Assembly: GCF_000282375.1 (NCBI RefSeq)
Contig: NZ_AKJK01000044.1
Coordinates: forward strand, 1-64,000
DNA: 64,000 bases
Reading direction: 5' to 3'
DNA from: Pseudomonas sp. GM50
Lineage (GTDB): Bacteria; Pseudomonadota; Gammaproteobacteria; Pseudomonadales; Pseudomonadaceae
The position numbers and the translations under genes were made by a program. Each line of letters starts with the position of its first letter. Position 1 is the first letter of the stretch. The notes beneath the pieces are model-generated. The model was not told where the DNA came from, did no database searches, and saw nothing but the letters and a program-made list of their open reading frames with translations. This document shows, piece by piece, positions 1 to 7,950 of this stretch.

Positions 1-108
1 ATTGCATGCGGTGTACCTGATACACCGCGATTGCAGGTTTTGGGGCCGCTTCCCCCCTCGCCACAAAAGCCCGCTCCCACAGGGATTGCGCTTGACTGAC
101 TGGCATTA
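1..108. repeat. Partial REP-type intergenic repeat at the window edge
   Basis: The first about 50 bases closely match 1010-1060, and the following bases contain the REP-like core CGCCACAAAAGCCCGCTCCC. The element ends at 91-108 in CTTGACTGACTGGCATTA, the inverted form of the 18-bp end seen at 36971. The left end lies outside the window. No gene is seen here. Confidence 0.6.
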
Positions 109-126
109 ATCATCCCGCCAACGGGC

Positions 127-945
127 CTACCCCACCAAGGCCATCAACTGTTGGCGCTGCGCATCCGTCAGCATCGGACCGAAACCCGCACCGGCGTTTT
201 CCGCCATGTAGCGCGGGTTGCTGGTGCCGGGGATGACACAGGTCACCGCCGGATGAGCCAACAGGAATTTGAGCGCCAGTTGCGCCCAGCTATTGACCCC
301 CACTTGCGCGGCCCATCCCGGCAGCGGTTTGCCTTTCAATCGCGCGAGCAGGTCACCGCCACCGAAAGGCCGATTGCAAATCACCGCCACACCGCGCTCG
401 CGACACAGCGGCAGGATCCGTTTCTCGACGCCGCGGTCGTCCAGGGCGTAGTTGATCTGCAAAAAGTCCATCGGCTCGGCTTTCAACACCGCTTCCACTT
501 CGTCATACGCCGACGCCGTGTAATGGGTGATGCCGATGTAGCGGATGCGCCCTTCTGCCTTCCATTGGCGCAGGGTCGGCAGATGGGTTTTCCAGTCCAG
601 CAGGTTGTGAATCTGCATCAGATCGATACGGTCGGTCTGCAACAGCTTGAACGACTGTTCCATCTGCGCGATGCCTTCTTCGCGACCCTGGGTCCAGACC
701 TTGGTGGCCAGAAATGCAGGCGAACGAGGCCGATGGATCGACAGCAATTCACCGGTCGTCTGCTCGGCGCGACCGTACATGGGCGAGCTGTCGATCACCG
801 TGCCGCCCTTCTCGAACAACGCTCTGAGCACAACGGGCAACTGCTTGTAGGCGGCGTCGGAAGGCGCGACATCAAAGCCGCGATACGTGCCCAACCCGAC
901 CATGGGTAACGGCTCGTTGCTGGAAGGAATGGCTCGGGTCAGCAT
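127..945 (-). CDS. Aldo/keto reductase
   Basis: A 272-residue NAD(P)H-dependent oxidoreductase of the aldo/keto reductase superfamily, expected to reduce carbonyl compounds in the cytoplasm. The N-terminal VGLGTYRGF strand, the IDSSPMYGRAE segment with the catalytic Asp/Tyr, and IDLMQIHN with the HxxN-type loop follow the family order; the C-terminal CVIPGTSNP matches the cofactor phosphate loop. The start at 945 is chosen because AGGAGG lies 7 bases upstream; a longer open frame to 1167 runs into repeat DNA and is not used. It is a single gene flanked by REP-type repeats. The substrate cannot be read from sequence. Confidence 0.88.
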   Translation of the reverse strand: MLTRAIPSSNEPLPMVGLGTYRGFDVAPSDAAYKQLPVVLRALFEKGGTVIDSSPMYGRAEQTTGELLSIHRPRSPAFLATKVWTQGREEGIAQMEQSFKLLQTDRIDLMQIHNLLDWKTHLPTLRQWKAEGRIRYIGITHYTASAYDEVEAVLKAEPMDFLQINYALDDRGVEKRILPLCRERGVAVICNRPFGGGDLLARLKGKPLPGWAAQVGVNSWAQLALKFLLAHPAVTCVIPGTSNPRYMAENAGAGFGPMLTDAQRQQLMALVG

Positions 946-956
946 GTTCTTGCCTC

Positions 957-1108
957 CTGTGTGGCGAGGGGGCTTGCCCCCGTTCGGCTGCGTAGCAGTC
1001 GTAAAACATTGCATGCGGTGTACCTGATAACCCGCGATTGCAGGTTTTGGGCCCGCTTCGCGACCCAACGGGGCGATGCGGCGTTCCGACAAGCCCCCTC
1101 GCCACACA
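957..1108. repeat. REP-type palindromic intergenic repeat
   Basis: A roughly 150-bp imperfect palindrome beginning TGTGTGGCGAGGGGGCTTGC and ending in the inverted copy (CCCCTCGCCACACA). The inner part repeats bases 1-50 of the window. This is the common Pseudomonas dispersed intergenic repeat type. It separates the divergently transcribed reductase and hydrolase genes. Confidence 0.7.
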
Positions 1109-1202
1109 ACTGGCATCGGGCACCTCTCCTGTACAGCTGAGTTTGCTGGACTACACTTTGGCCGCACTCAAGCAAAAGCTGTCTCAAGGCCCAAAGCAGT
1201 CA

Positions 1203-1991
1203 ATGTCGTCCACTAAACTTAGTCGAATGTCGCGCCCACTGATGTCTCTCTTCGCTTTCATTGCAATTGCGTACCTGGTGCTCTGCGCGGCGCTGTTCGT
1301 GTTTCAACGCGCCCTCATCTACTACCCGCAACCACGCGCCATCGACTCACCCGAAACACTGTTGACGCTGCAAGTCGCCGACGCGCAGGTGCTGGTGACC
1401 GTCAGGCCGCACGACGGCCCAAAGGCGTTGATCTACTTTGGTGGCAATGCCGAGGACGTTTCCCGCAGCCTGCCCGGGTTCTCGCAGGCCTTTGCGGATC
1501 ATGCGATCTACTTGCTGCATTACCGAGGCTACGGTGGCAGTTCCGGGTCGCCGTCCGAGGAGGCGATTCAGCAAGATGCCATGACCTTGTTCGACATGGT
1601 TTACAACACCCATACCAATATTGCGGTAGTCGGGCGCAGCCTCGGTTCCGGTGTCGCCGTGCGCCTCGCCAGCCAACGCCCGGCCTCGCGCCTGATCCTG
1701 ATCACGCCCTACAACAGCCTTGAAGACCTCGCCGCCCGCCAGTTCCGCTGGTTCCCGGTGAAGTGGCTGCTTCGTGACAAGTTCGAATCCTGGAAATACG
1801 CCGCTCACATCACCGTACCGACGCTGTTGATCGCGGCCGAACACGACGAAGTCATACCGCGCTCAAGCACGGACCAGCTCTACACCCATTTCGCCAAGGG
1901 CGTGGCCTCGCTGCAAGTGATACCGGGCACGGGCCACAATTCGATCTCCGAAAGCCCCCAATACCTGAAGATGCTGGGTGCCGGGCTATGA
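1203..1991 (+). CDS. Membrane-anchored alpha/beta hydrolase
   Basis: 262 residues. Residues about 13-35 form one hydrophobic segment (signal anchor), followed by an alpha/beta hydrolase fold of the serine aminopeptidase/Bem46 (ABHD17-like) type. The nucleophile elbow is GRSLG with Ser146; the acid lies in AAEHDEVIP and the histidine in GTGHNS near the C-terminus, so the triad is complete. It is probably a periplasm-facing or membrane-associated esterase or thioesterase of unknown substrate. ATG 1203 is used (weak AAGG upstream); ATG 1227 and 1242 would still keep the anchor. It stands alone, on the opposite strand to the reductase. Confidence 0.8.
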   Translation: MSSTKLSRMSRPLMSLFAFIAIAYLVLCAALFVFQRALIYYPQPRAIDSPETLLTLQVADAQVLVTVRPHDGPKALIYFGGNAEDVSRSLPGFSQAFADHAIYLLHYRGYGGSSGSPSEEAIQQDAMTLFDMVYNTHTNIAVVGRSLGSGVAVRLASQRPASRLILITPYNSLEDLAARQFRWFPVKWLLRDKFESWKYAAHITVPTLLIAAEHDEVIPRSSTDQLYTHFAKGVASLQVIPGTGHNSISESPQYLKMLGAGL

Positions 1992-2259
1992 GGTCAGTGC
2001 ATCAGGAGACAGTCACAGAATCGACATGAATGCTTAACGTTTTTTTTACAATTCAGCTGGCAGGGTATGCGTGGCTGCGGGCGCTGCGGCTCATGGTGAG
2101 CATTGCACGGGCCTTTGATAAAACAATGGAGCAAGGCATGGAGCCAACGGTGGTATCGACTCAAAAAAATACGCTGAACAGCGCGCACTCAGGGGTGAAT
2201 GTCATGCAAAGGCCTCCTTTGCGCACGACGGGGATTGGTCGCGCTCAGGCGCGGGCCTC

Positions 2260-3237
2260 ATGACGGTTCTGGTCACGGGCGCCGCCGGTTTCATCGGGTA
2301 TCACACCGTCAAGCGATTGTGTCGAGAAGGCCTTGAAGTGGTCGGTATCGACAATCTCAACGACTACTACAGCGTGGAACTCAAACACGCACGGCTCAAG
2401 GAACTGGAGTCCTTGCCGGGCTTTCGTTTCCAGCCCCTGGACATCGTCGACAAACCGGCCTTGATGGCATTGTTCGAAGAGCATGCTTTCACCGAAGTTG
2501 TGCACTTGGCGGCCCAGGCTGGCGTTCGCTATTCACTGGATAACCCGGACGTCTATGCGCAGTCCAATCTAGTGGGTTTCCTGAATATGCTGGAAGCCTG
2601 CCGACACCACCGCCCCGCGCATCTGATCTATGCCTCGAGCAGCTCGGTGTATGGCACCAACAGCAAAATGCCGTTCTGTGTCGAAGACAGCGTCGACCAT
2701 CCCATTTCGCTGTATGCAGCCACTAAACGAGCCAATGAACTGTTGGCGCACAGCTACTGCCACCTCTATGGCCTGAAGGCCAGCGGCTTGCGCTTTTTTA
2801 CCGTTTACGGGCCTTGGGGGCGCCCCGACATGGCGCTGTTCAAGTTTACCGAGGCGATCATCAAAGGCTTGCCGATCGACATCTATAACCATGGCCAGAT
2901 GTCGCGCGACTTCACCTACGTCGACGACATCGTCGAAAGCATCGCACGCCTGCGCTCAAAACCACCGGTGCCGAACGGGCCCGGCGATGGCGCAAACCGA
3001 ATCTTCAACATAGGCCGTGGCCAGCCGGTACCGCTGCTGGAGTTCGTCGATTGCCTGGAGTCGGCGCTGGGCATCAAGGCCCAACGCAACTTCATGCCGC
3101 TACAGGCAGGCGATGTGGTCAAGACCTGGGCCGATATTTCGGCACTGGCCGAATGGGTCGACTTCCGCCCTCAGGTGACGGTTGAAACAGGCGTGGCGGA
3201 ATTTGTGAAGTGGTATCGCCACTTCTATCAGATATGA
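2260..3237 (+). CDS. NAD-dependent epimerase, probable UDP-glucuronate 4-epimerase
   Basis: A 325-residue extended short-chain dehydrogenase. The Rossmann motif GAAGFIG is at residues 7-13, the SSSSVYG serine region near 127-132 and the catalytic YxxxK at Tyr152/Lys156. The segment VRYSLDNPDVYAQSN and GRPDMALFKFTEAIIKG are typical of the UDP-glucuronate/UDP-galacturonate epimerase group. It would supply UDP-galacturonate to the glycosyltransferases directly downstream. It is the first gene of a five-gene operon; the 268 bases upstream must hold the promoter. The ribosome binding site is poor. The nucleotide-sugar specificity is inferred from family resemblance and neighbours. Confidence 0.82.
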   Translation: MTVLVTGAAGFIGYHTVKRLCREGLEVVGIDNLNDYYSVELKHARLKELESLPGFRFQPLDIVDKPALMALFEEHAFTEVVHLAAQAGVRYSLDNPDVYAQSNLVGFLNMLEACRHHRPAHLIYASSSSVYGTNSKMPFCVEDSVDHPISLYAATKRANELLAHSYCHLYGLKASGLRFFTVYGPWGRPDMALFKFTEAIIKGLPIDIYNHGQMSRDFTYVDDIVESIARLRSKPPVPNGPGDGANRIFNIGRGQPVPLLEFVDCLESALGIKAQRNFMPLQAGDVVKTWADISALAEWVDFRPQVTVETGVAEFVKWYRHFYQI

Positions 3238-3283
3238 AACGTGAGCCCTTGATAATAAAAGACCAAGGCGCAAGGGGGACTCT

Positions 3284-4024
3284 ATGAGCCAAGACATTTT
3301 TGTATCTGTATTGATTCCAGCAAAAAACGAAGCGAACAACCTCAAGCCCTTACTTGAGGAAATCCGCACCGCGTTGGCCGATGAGGCTTACGAAATCATT
3401 GTCGTGGACGACGGCAGTACCGATTCCACCTTGCATGAACTGCGACAGATGAAAAACAACGGTCTGAGCGCGTTGCGCATCCTGCGTCATGAGCGTTCGC
3501 TGGGGCAAAGCACCTCGCTCTACCACGCGGCGCTCAATGCCCGGGGCCAATGGCTGGCGACACTCGATGGCGACGGTCAAAACGACCCCGCGGACATTCC
3601 CGGGATGTTGGCGCTGGTGCGCGGTGAACAGGGTCTGGTAGACGTTCAGTTGGTAGCCGGGCATAGGGTCAATCGCCGCGATACCGCGAGCAAGCGCTGG
3701 GCCTCGCGTTTCGCCAATGGCCTGCGCAGCCGCCTGCTCAAGGACGCCACGCCGGACACCGGCTGCGGGCTGAAGCTGATCGAGCGCGCGGCGTTTCTGC
3801 GCTTGCCGTACTTCGACCATATGCATCGGTTCATTCCTGCGCTGATCCAGCGTCACAACGGCCGCATGATCGTCCATCCGGTCAACCACCGCCCCCGCAC
3901 GGCCGGGGTGTCCAAATACGGCAACATCGACCGTGCCCTGGTGGGCATTCTCGATCTGTTCGGCGTTTGGTGGCTGATCAAGCGCACACGGTTGAACACC
4001 AACGCACAGGAGATCGAAGGATGA
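3284..4024 (+). CDS. GT2 polyprenyl-phosphate glycosyltransferase (DPM1/ArnC/RgtE type)
   Basis: 246 residues with the GT-A start SVLIPAKNEANN, the nucleotide-binding VVDDGSTD and the metal-binding LDGDGQNDP, all in dolichol-phosphate-mannose-synthase order. It lacks the two C-terminal membrane helices of ArnC, as DPM1-like rhizobial enzymes do. It would transfer a sugar from the UDP donor made by the upstream epimerase onto undecaprenyl phosphate at the inner face of the membrane. AAGGGGGAC precedes ATG 3284; its stop overlaps the next gene as ATGA. The identity of the sugar is inferred. Confidence 0.85.
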   Translation: MSQDIFVSVLIPAKNEANNLKPLLEEIRTALADEAYEIIVVDDGSTDSTLHELRQMKNNGLSALRILRHERSLGQSTSLYHAALNARGQWLATLDGDGQNDPADIPGMLALVRGEQGLVDVQLVAGHRVNRRDTASKRWASRFANGLRSRLLKDATPDTGCGLKLIERAAFLRLPYFDHMHRFIPALIQRHNGRMIVHPVNHRPRTAGVSKYGNIDRALVGILDLFGVWWLIKRTRLNTNAQEIEG

Positions 4025-4299
4025 ACCTCTCCCGCGAAACCCTATGGCTGGTGATCGGCTTCGGTGGCCAGATCGCCTTTACCGGTCGCTTCGTGTTGCA
4101 GTGGCTGTACAGCGAATACAAGAAACGCAGCGTGATCCCGGTGAGCTTCTGGTACCTGAGCATCGTCGGCAGCACCCTGCTGTTCGCGTACGCCATTTAC
4201 CGGCAAGACCCGGTCTTCATTGTCGGCCAGGCCTTTGGCTCCATCGTCTATTTGCGCAACTTGCAATTGATTGCCCGCAGCAGACATTTAAAGGACTGA
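4021..4299 (+). CDS. Small membrane protein with LpxB N-terminal-like (LAB_N) domain
   Basis: 92 residues, almost entirely three hydrophobic helices, with the lipid-A-disaccharide-synthase N-terminal-domain signature (GFGGQIAFTGRFVLQWLYSE, then KRSVIPVSFWYLSIVG). Stand-alone LAB_N proteins sit beside DPM1-like transferases, and rhizobial RgtF belongs to this kind of protein. The likely role is to help make or flip the polyprenyl-phosphate sugar. It is translationally coupled to the GT2 gene (ATGA at 4021-4024) and 3 bases from the next gene. Confidence 0.8.
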   Translation: MNLSRETLWLVIGFGGQIAFTGRFVLQWLYSEYKKRSVIPVSFWYLSIVGSTLLFAYAIYRQDPVFIVGQAFGSIVYLRNLQLIARSRHLKD

Positions 4300-4302
4300 A
4301 CC

Positions 4303-5823
4303 ATGCGCAAAACCCTGTCGCCCGGCATCGAATGCCTGGGCTTGGTGCTGCTCGCCTTGCTGTTGATCGGCGCCGGGCTGGGGCTACGTCAACCGCAGAA
4401 TGTGGACGAGGAACGCTTCCTCGGCGTGGCCCTGGAAATGCTGCACAACGGCGCGTGGTTCATCCCCCACCGTGCTGCGGAGATATACGGCGATAAACCG
4501 CCGATCTTTATGTGGACGGTGGCGTTCTTCGCGTGGCTCACCGGCCTGCCTGCCCTCGCCCTCTATATTCCGGGGCTTTTGTCGGCCGCGTCGGTCACGG
4601 CCATGGTCTACGATCTGGGCCGCAGGCTATGGAATCAGCGCATCGGTCGGACGGCGGCGCTCTTGTACCTGGCCACCTATCAGACCTACAGCATCTTGCG
4701 AACCGGGCAGATCGACAGCCTGTTGATTCTGTTCACGTCGCTGGGCCTGTACGGGCTGGCGCGGCACCTGCTGCTCGGGCCGGCCTGGCGCTGGTTCTAT
4801 GTGGGTTGCGCCGCCATGGGCATTGGCGTGATCACCAAAGGGGTCGGCTTCGTCCCGGTGTTGATGCTGATTCCGTATGCCTACGCGGTGCGCAAAAACT
4901 GGTCCGGTGTAGTGGCCATGCCCGGAGAGAAGCGCAAGTGGTTCCTGGGCTTCCTGGTCGCCCTCGGCGCCATCGCGATCTGGCTGCTGCCCCTGGCGCT
5001 GTCCATTGTGCTCAATGGCACTGCGGATGAAATTGCCTATGCGCGAGAAATCCTGCTGCGCCAGACAGCGGCACGCTATGCCGCCGCGTGGGATCACCGC
5101 GAACCGTTCTGGTACTTCTTCGTCAACGTGATTCCGCAATATTGGCTGCCGCTAGTGCTCGCCCTGCCGTGGCTGGTGCCGGCCTGGCGCCGGCAACTGC
5201 GCAAACACGACGGTCGAGTGCTGGTGCTGCTGGGCTGGGTGGTGCTGGTGGTGCTGTTCTTCTGCCTGAGCAGCGGCAAGCGCAAGTTGTACATCTATCC
5301 GGCGCTGCCAGGGCTGGTGCTGGTGGCAGCGCCGCTGATTCCCTGGCTGCTCAAGCGCTGGTTCGGCAAACGCCCGCGCGGTCGGCGAATATTCCAGGCG
5401 CTGGTGGTGACCTGGTTTGTTTTGTGGTTCGCCCGCGGTTTCATCGAGACGATCAAGGAAGGTCGCAACCCCCATGAAGCGCTCATGGAGCAGGCGGCGA
5501 CGATGACCCACGGTGCCGATCTGGTGCTGGTCAACTGGCGCGAGGGGCACTGGTTATTCGCCCGGCAGCCGATCGTGCATTTCGGGATGAAAGACTCCTC
5601 GGTCGAACAAGCAGCGCAGTGGTTGCGCGACCACCGTGAGGCGTACGCCCTGGTGCCGGACGGAGTGTTGAGCCAGTGTTTCAATCCTGAGGCCGCCCAT
5701 GAGCTGGGCGAAACGTCTCGTGCGCAGTGGTCGATCGTAGGCGCCGATGCCGATAACGGCCAATGCCGGCCCGGACAGCCACCCAAGGTCTATCGCTTCA
5801 GCTGGGACAAGGAAAAGCCATGA
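4303..5823 (+). CDS. ArnT-like GT-C glycosyltransferase (GT39/PMT family)
   Basis: A 506-residue polytopic membrane protein with about 11-12 hydrophobic segments. The first periplasmic loop has the acidic pair Asp35-Glu36 followed by EML..GAWFIP and GDKPPIFMW (residues 63-71), the hallmark of ArnT and other polyprenyl-phosphate-sugar-dependent transferases. It should move a sugar from undecaprenyl phosphate onto lipid A or LPS core on the periplasmic side. AAAGGA lies upstream of ATG 4303. It overlaps the following gene by ATGA. ArnT itself is about 550 residues and sits with arnBCAD, which are absent, so the donor is probably not aminoarabinose. Confidence 0.85.
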   Translation: MRKTLSPGIECLGLVLLALLLIGAGLGLRQPQNVDEERFLGVALEMLHNGAWFIPHRAAEIYGDKPPIFMWTVAFFAWLTGLPALALYIPGLLSAASVTAMVYDLGRRLWNQRIGRTAALLYLATYQTYSILRTGQIDSLLILFTSLGLYGLARHLLLGPAWRWFYVGCAAMGIGVITKGVGFVPVLMLIPYAYAVRKNWSGVVAMPGEKRKWFLGFLVALGAIAIWLLPLALSIVLNGTADEIAYAREILLRQTAARYAAAWDHREPFWYFFVNVIPQYWLPLVLALPWLVPAWRRQLRKHDGRVLVLLGWVVLVVLFFCLSSGKRKLYIYPALPGLVLVAAPLIPWLLKRWFGKRPRGRRIFQALVVTWFVLWFARGFIETIKEGRNPHEALMEQAATMTHGADLVLVNWREGHWLFARQPIVHFGMKDSSVEQAAQWLRDHREAYALVPDGVLSQCFNPEAAHELGETSRAQWSIVGADADNGQCRPGQPPKVYRFSWDKEKP

Positions 5824-6743
5824 GCAAGGCATGGAAGTCGGGAATATTTTTCATTGTTGTACTGCTTGGCGCCTACGCGGTATCCGCACATTTCATGGTC
5901 CACCAGCAGCTGTATGCATACTGGAAAAACCGCTGGAATGGCAATCAGGCGCCGGACAAAAACATCTGGCTGCCGGACTATAAAGCCGTGATCCAGGCCA
6001 AGCCTGTCGCGGACGTGACCAATTTGTCCGGTATCGCCTACGACCCGGACCACGATCGTCTGTTGGGGATCACCAATGGTGTGCCCATGGAGATTGTGGC
6101 AATGAGCCGTAACGGCGACCTGCTCGAACGTTACCCGCTGATCGGGTTCCAGGACACCGAAGGCATTGCTTACATGGGCAAGGGTCGTGTGGTAATCGCC
6201 GATGAAAGCTTGCAGCGACTGTACGTCCTGACCTTGCCGGACAGCCCAGGCCCCATCGCTGTGGAAAACGCACAATTTGTCGCGATCGAGATCAACCTGA
6301 GCGAACACAACAAGGGCTTTGAAGGCGTGGCCTATGACGCGGCCAATGATCGTATCTTCGCGATCAAGGAGCGCGATCCGCGTCAGCTGTATTCGGTCAC
6401 GGGCATGCTCGCCTCGATGGGTGGCCCGTTGCAGGTGCGCATCAAGGACCTGACGAACTGGATCGACCGTAGCGTCTTCGGCCTGGATCTTTCCGAGGGT
6501 TACTACGATCCGCGGACCGGTCACTTGCTGCTGCTGAGCGAGCAGTCCTCCAACCTGACCGAACTCGATCAGGACGGTAACTTCGTCAGCATCCGCTCCT
6601 TGCTCGGCTTGACGGATGACCTCGAGAAAACCATACCGCAAGCCGAAGGCATGACCATGGACACCGACGGCGAGCTTTACATTGTGAGCGAGCCCAATCT
6701 GTTTTATCGGTTCAGTAAATCGAAGGCTGCTGCGGTGCATTAA
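5820..6743 (+). CDS. SdiA-regulated (YjiK-like) beta-propeller protein
   Basis: 307 residues. An N-terminal hydrophobic anchor (residues about 6-26) is followed by a periplasmic domain with repeated blade-like units, including NLSGIAYDPDHDRLLGITNG, DTEGIAYMGKGR, KGFEGVAYDAANDRIFAIKE and QAEGMTMDTDGELYIVSEPN. This is the SdiA-regulated domain of E. coli YjiK. It is the last gene of the envelope-sugar operon, coupled by ATGA to the GT-C gene. Its biochemical role is unknown. A start at 5763 would overlap the upstream gene more deeply and lacks a binding site. Confidence 0.83.
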   Translation: MSKAWKSGIFFIVVLLGAYAVSAHFMVHQQLYAYWKNRWNGNQAPDKNIWLPDYKAVIQAKPVADVTNLSGIAYDPDHDRLLGITNGVPMEIVAMSRNGDLLERYPLIGFQDTEGIAYMGKGRVVIADESLQRLYVLTLPDSPGPIAVENAQFVAIEINLSEHNKGFEGVAYDAANDRIFAIKERDPRQLYSVTGMLASMGGPLQVRIKDLTNWIDRSVFGLDLSEGYYDPRTGHLLLLSEQSSNLTELDQDGNFVSIRSLLGLTDDLEKTIPQAEGMTMDTDGELYIVSEPNLFYRFSKSKAAAVH

Positions 6744-6767
6744 TGGGTTTTGTGTGGGATGGGCCGG

Positions 6768-6868
6768 CCTCTTCGCGAGCAAGCCCGCTCCCACAGGGGA
6801 TCTGCTGTGAACCCGTTTTTGCGATCGCCGCGGATCAAATGTGGGAGCGGGCTTGCTCGCGAAGAGGC
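6768..6868. repeat. REPIN (inverted REP doublet)
   Basis: A perfect 29-bp inverted repeat: GCCTCTTCGCGAGCAAGCCC plus nine further bases at 6768-6796, and its reverse complement at 6840-6868, with a 43-bp unrelated spacer. This is the classic Pseudomonas REPIN arrangement. It lies between the convergent propeller and LysR genes, where it may also shape 3' ends. Confidence 0.85.
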
Positions 6869-6899
6869 CCCCAAGAACACCCTCCTGTTTCCGGTTAAA

Positions 6900-7820
6900 T
6901 CACACCGAATCAGGTCGAGCTTCAGCCGCCGCCATGTGCGCCTTCAAAAACCCGATAAACGCCGTCACCTTGGGCGACGGCAAATGCTCCCGAGCCGTCA
7001 CCGCATTCAGGTCCTGTGGCGGCCCGATCCATTCCGGCAGCACCCGGCGCAGTCTTCCCGCGTCCACATCAGCCTGCATGCTTTGATCCATGCCCAGGCT
7101 CAACCCTTCGCCGGCACACAATGCATCTTTTAGCAGGGCGGGATCGTTGGCGATGATGGTCGGCTCAACCCGATAACTGCGCATTTTGGCGCCAGCCTTG
7201 CGCAACGGCCAAATGTAACCCACATCGCGCCGAGCCTGATGCAGCACCAATGTGCGGTGTTGAAGCAGTTCGTCCGGCGTCGCCGGCAGACCGTGGCGCT
7301 CGATGTACTCAGGCGCGGCGTAGATGCCCGTGGCGTAACTCGCCAGGCGGCGGGCGACCAGACTGGAATCCGGCAAGGCGCCGAGGCGCAGCGCCACATC
7401 AACCTCCTCGCCGACCAGATCCAACGGCACGTGGGACGCCAGAATTTCCAGTCTGATGTGCGGATACGCCTGACGAAAACCGGCCACCAACGGTGAAAAC
7501 CAACTGACCCCGAACGAGTACGGCACCGTCACCCGCAGCCAGCCGCGCGGATCATCGCGCAGTTGATGCACTGCCAGCTCGGCGTGTTCCAGGGTGGTGG
7601 CGATGTCCTTGCACTGATCAAAGTAAACCGCCCCCGCCTCGGTCAGGCTCAACTGGCGCGTGGTACGGCGCAACAACTGCACGCCGATGGCCTGTTCCAA
7701 CTCGCGCACGCGGCGGCTGACGGTCGTCTTCGGAATCTGCAAGGCATGGGCCGCGGCGGTGAAACTGCCCAACCTCACCACGCGCACAAACACCAGCGTG
7801 TCATTCAAGTCCCGGATCAT
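6900..7820 (-). CDS. LysR-family transcriptional regulator (CrgA-like)
   Basis: 306 residues. An N-terminal winged helix-turn-helix (residues about 4-62, with GSFTAAAHALQIPKTTVSRR) is followed by a substrate-binding domain. The PKTTVSRRVRELEQAIGVQLLRRTTR stretch is typical of the CrgA/DmlR-like subgroup. ATG 7820 has AGGTGG upstream; an 18-residue extension to 7874 is unlikely. It is divergent from the amidase gene, with 130 bases between the starts, so it probably controls that gene and itself. The ligand is unknown. Confidence 0.85.
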   Translation of the reverse strand: MIRDLNDTLVFVRVVRLGSFTAAAHALQIPKTTVSRRVRELEQAIGVQLLRRTTRQLSLTEAGAVYFDQCKDIATTLEHAELAVHQLRDDPRGWLRVTVPYSFGVSWFSPLVAGFRQAYPHIRLEILASHVPLDLVGEEVDVALRLGALPDSSLVARRLASYATGIYAAPEYIERHGLPATPDELLQHRTLVLHQARRDVGYIWPLRKAGAKMRSYRVEPTIIANDPALLKDALCAGEGLSLGMDQSMQADVDAGRLRRVLPEWIGPPQDLNAVTAREHLPSPKVTAFIGFLKAHMAAAEARPDSV

Positions 7821-7950
7821 TCGAGCCACCTGCGAGGTAAAACCAAGATGCCTGGATTGTGCCACTGACGGCACATTTCATACCGCTTTTATGGGCTAAT
7901 CAGCGTCGCGGGCGGCACCTATCATCGGGGCTCTCAACTGGAGAACTCCC

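Noticed and set aside
2030..2263. A 77-codon frame before the epimerase gene
   Set aside because: No binding site or family; overlaps the likely promoter region of the operon.
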